Shown here: piece by piece, positions 5,212-6,545 of the stretch
How positions within the stretch are numbered: position 1 is the first letter of the stretch
Layout: each line of letters starts with the position of its first letter
Source: Flavobacterium sp. UBA6203
GTDB taxonomy: Bacteria > Bacteroidota > Bacteroidia > Flavobacteriales > Flavobacteriaceae
Direction: 5' to 3'
DNA length: 6,545 nt
Assembly: GCA_002421645.1 (NCBI GenBank)
Contig: DIST01000066.1
Coordinates: 1 to 6,545, forward strand
Made by a program: the position numbers and the translations under genes
The notes under the pieces: generated by a model
The model's input: only the letters and a program-made list of their open reading frames with translations
The model's database searches: none
Told to the model about the DNA's origin: nothing

Positions 5212-5266
5212 AATTTGATTTTTGAAGTTACCCTTGTTCTTACCCTTGAACTTGAATTTGATTTTT
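5212..5266 (+). repeat. Compound simple-repeat block upstream of tgt
   Basis: The block is bounded by two AATTTGATTTTT copies (5212-5223 and 5255-5266). Inside are two TTACCCTTG words 12 bp apart (5228-5236 and 5240-5248), then AACTTG and AATTTG in a 6-bp rhythm. This is consistent with slippage-driven growth from a hexamer. Confidence 0.55.
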
Positions 5267-5308
5267 CTAATTTTATCCTAAATTCTAAAACTACAATTGA
5301 AATTAAAT

Positions 5309-5316
5309 TATCTTTG
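5309..5316 (+). promoter_or_regulatory. Candidate -7 box of tgt
   Basis: TATCTTTG fits the Bacteroidota -7 consensus TAnnTTTG exactly and lies 19 bp before the tgt start codon, implying a very short leader. No TTG is found at the usual 17-20 bp upstream; the nearest, at 5297-5299, is too close. Confidence 0.6.
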
Positions 5317-5335
5317 CCGTTCGTAAAAGCACAAT

Positions 5336-6466
5336 ATGAAGTTTGATTTAATTACCAAAGACCCAAAAAGTAAAGCCAGAGCCGGAAAAATAACTACCGA
5401 TCACGGTGTTATTGAAACTCCGATATTCATGCCTGTAGGAACAGTTGCCTCTGTAAAAGGAGTACACCAACGCGAGTTAAAACAAGACATTAACCCTGAT
5501 ATTATTTTGGGGAATACCTATCATTTATATTTAAGACCTCAAACCAAAATTTTAGAAGCGGCTGGAGGTTTGCATAAATTTATGAATTGGGATAGAAATA
5601 TACTAACTGATTCAGGTGGGTATCAAGTATATTCATTATCAGGAAGAAGAAAGATTAAAGAAGAAGGGGTGAAATTCAAATCGCACATCGATGGTTCGTA
5701 TCATTTCTTTTCTCCAGAAAATGTAATGGAAATTCAAAGAACTATTGGGGCTGATATCATTATGGCATTTGACGAATGTACACCGTATCCATGTGATTAT
5801 CGCTATGCAAAACGTTCGATGCACATGACGCACCGTTGGTTAGACCGTTGTATTACCCATTTAGATAAGTTACCATTTAAATATGGTTATGAGCAAACGT
5901 TTTTTCCAATTGTTCAAGGAAGTACGTTTAAAGATTTAAGAGAACAATCAGCAGAATATATTGCCAACGCTGGAGCACAAGGAAATGCTATTGGAGGATT
6001 ATCAGTAGGAGAACCAGCAGAAGAAATGTACGCGATGACCGAAGTGGTAACAGCCATTCTTCCAGAGGACAAACCAAGATATTTAATGGGAGTGGGAACA
6101 CCAATCAATATTTTAGAAAATATTGCGTTAGGTATTGATATGTTTGATTGTGTGATGCCAACACGTAACGCCAGAAACGGAATGTTATTTACAGCTCACG
6201 GTTCGATTAATATCAAAAACAAAAAGTGGGAAGCTGATTTTTCGCCTATCGACGAAATGGGCCACACTTGGGTTGATACCGAATATTCAAAAGCGTATTT
6301 AAGACACCTTTTTGCAGCGAATGAATTTTTAGGAAAACAAATTGCAACCATTCACAACTTAGGTTTTTACATGTGGTTGGTTCGCGAAGCTAGAAGACAA
6401 ATTTTAGCAGGAACTTTTAGAGAATGGAAAGATAAAATGGTGATTCAAATGAGTCAACGTTTATAA
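5336..6466 (+). CDS. tgt: tRNA-guanine transglycosylase (queuosine synthesis)
   Basis: Tgt swaps guanine-34 in the anticodon of GUN tRNAs (Asp, Asn, His, Tyr) for preQ1, a step in queuosine synthesis in the cytoplasm. At 376 residues it matches the usual length of about 375. TDSGGYQVYS (91-100) carries the catalytic D92; DECTP (146-150) and GGLSVGEP (220-227) build the base pocket. GIDMFDCVMPTRNARNG (266-282) holds D271, the equivalent of the covalent nucleophile D280 in the Zymomonas enzyme. Aligned by that offset of nine, the zinc ligands C318, C320, C323 and H349 correspond to G309, T311, D314 and H340: all three cysteines are gone and only the histidine remains. The rest of the fold, including YSKAYLRHLF and IATIHNLGFY, is normal, so the gene looks functional. 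It stands alone, with a -7 box close upstream and a large inverted repeat downstream. Confidence 0.96.
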   Translation: MKFDLITKDPKSKARAGKITTDHGVIETPIFMPVGTVASVKGVHQRELKQDINPDIILGNTYHLYLRPQTKILEAAGGLHKFMNWDRNILTDSGGYQVYSLSGRRKIKEEGVKFKSHIDGSYHFFSPENVMEIQRTIGADIIMAFDECTPYPCDYRYAKRSMHMTHRWLDRCITHLDKLPFKYGYEQTFFPIVQGSTFKDLREQSAEYIANAGAQGNAIGGLSVGEPAEEMYAMTEVVTAILPEDKPRYLMGVGTPINILENIALGIDMFDCVMPTRNARNGMLFTAHGSINIKNKKWEADFSPIDEMGHTWVDTEYSKAYLRHLFAANEFLGKQIATIHNLGFYMWLVREARRQILAGTFREWKDKMVIQMSQRL

Positions 6467-6468
6467 AG

Positions 6469-6545
6469 TCAGAAATCAGAATTTAGAATTTAGAAAGTAA
6501 TGATTGTAAAAACATTCATATTTCTAAATTCTAAATTCTAAATTC
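6469..6545. repeat. Large 7-bp-periodic inverted repeat after tgt
   Basis: Four in-register heptamers (TCAGAAA, TCAGAAT, TTAGAAT, TTAGAAA at 6469-6496) face their complements (TTTCTAA, ATTCTAA, ATTCTAA, ATTC from 6521 to the window edge). Positions 6478-6496 and 6521-6539 are perfectly complementary over 19 bp, with a 24-base loop. It begins 2 bp after the tgt stop. In mRNA it would form a long AU-rich hairpin that could protect the 3' end. It may continue beyond the window. A single AAATTCTAAAA fragment also lies upstream of tgt at 5280-5290. Confidence 0.8.

Overview
The window looks like chromosomal DNA of a flavobacterium, probably Flavobacterium or a close relative in the Bacteroidota. 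It is AT-rich, its start sites are A-rich without Shine-Dalgarno motifs, and promoter-like TAnnTTTG boxes precede two genes. The HU-related protein and the transketolase split into two genes are both typical of that phylum. This placement is inference from gene content and style; there is no rRNA in the window.

Left part (1-1276): one minus-strand gene for a secreted protein with two related domains (DUF6794-like) is packed between 14-bp inverted repeats (18-31 and 1200-1213, one mismatch). It has almost no room for its own promoter, and its upstream edge carries a foldable, interrupted-hairpin sequence. This is the architecture of a one-gene mobile cassette. Positions 1277-1731 hold no convincing gene. 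They hold a boxA-like motif and an array of four 22-bp units, each centred on an 8-bp palindrome, leading into a promoter for an HU-related DNA-binding protein (1732-2115). A hairpin terminator at 2226-2257 separates this gene from the convergent operon on its right.

Middle (2283-4796, minus strand): the two halves of a ThDP-dependent transketolase, in transcription order N-terminal half (3951-4796) then C-terminal half (2283-3236). A small unrecognised secreted-protein gene (3261-3905) sits between them. The two halves should associate to form one pentose-phosphate enzyme. The middle gene looks like a later insertion, and a 12-bp direct repeat spans the two start codons that border it.

Right (4797-6545): a 539-bp intergenic region between divergent genes is packed with repeats: eight heptamers rich in GGG, hexamer arrays, a 12-mer present three times, and two elements resembling dispersed Bacteroidota repeats. 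It leads to tgt (5336-6466), the tRNA-guanine transglycosylase of queuosine synthesis. The catalytic residues of this Tgt are intact, but all three cysteines of the classical zinc site are replaced. A large 7-bp-periodic inverted repeat follows tgt and runs to the window edge.

The genes do not form one pathway. The window is two housekeeping loci (transketolase and tgt) with accessory material around and inside them.
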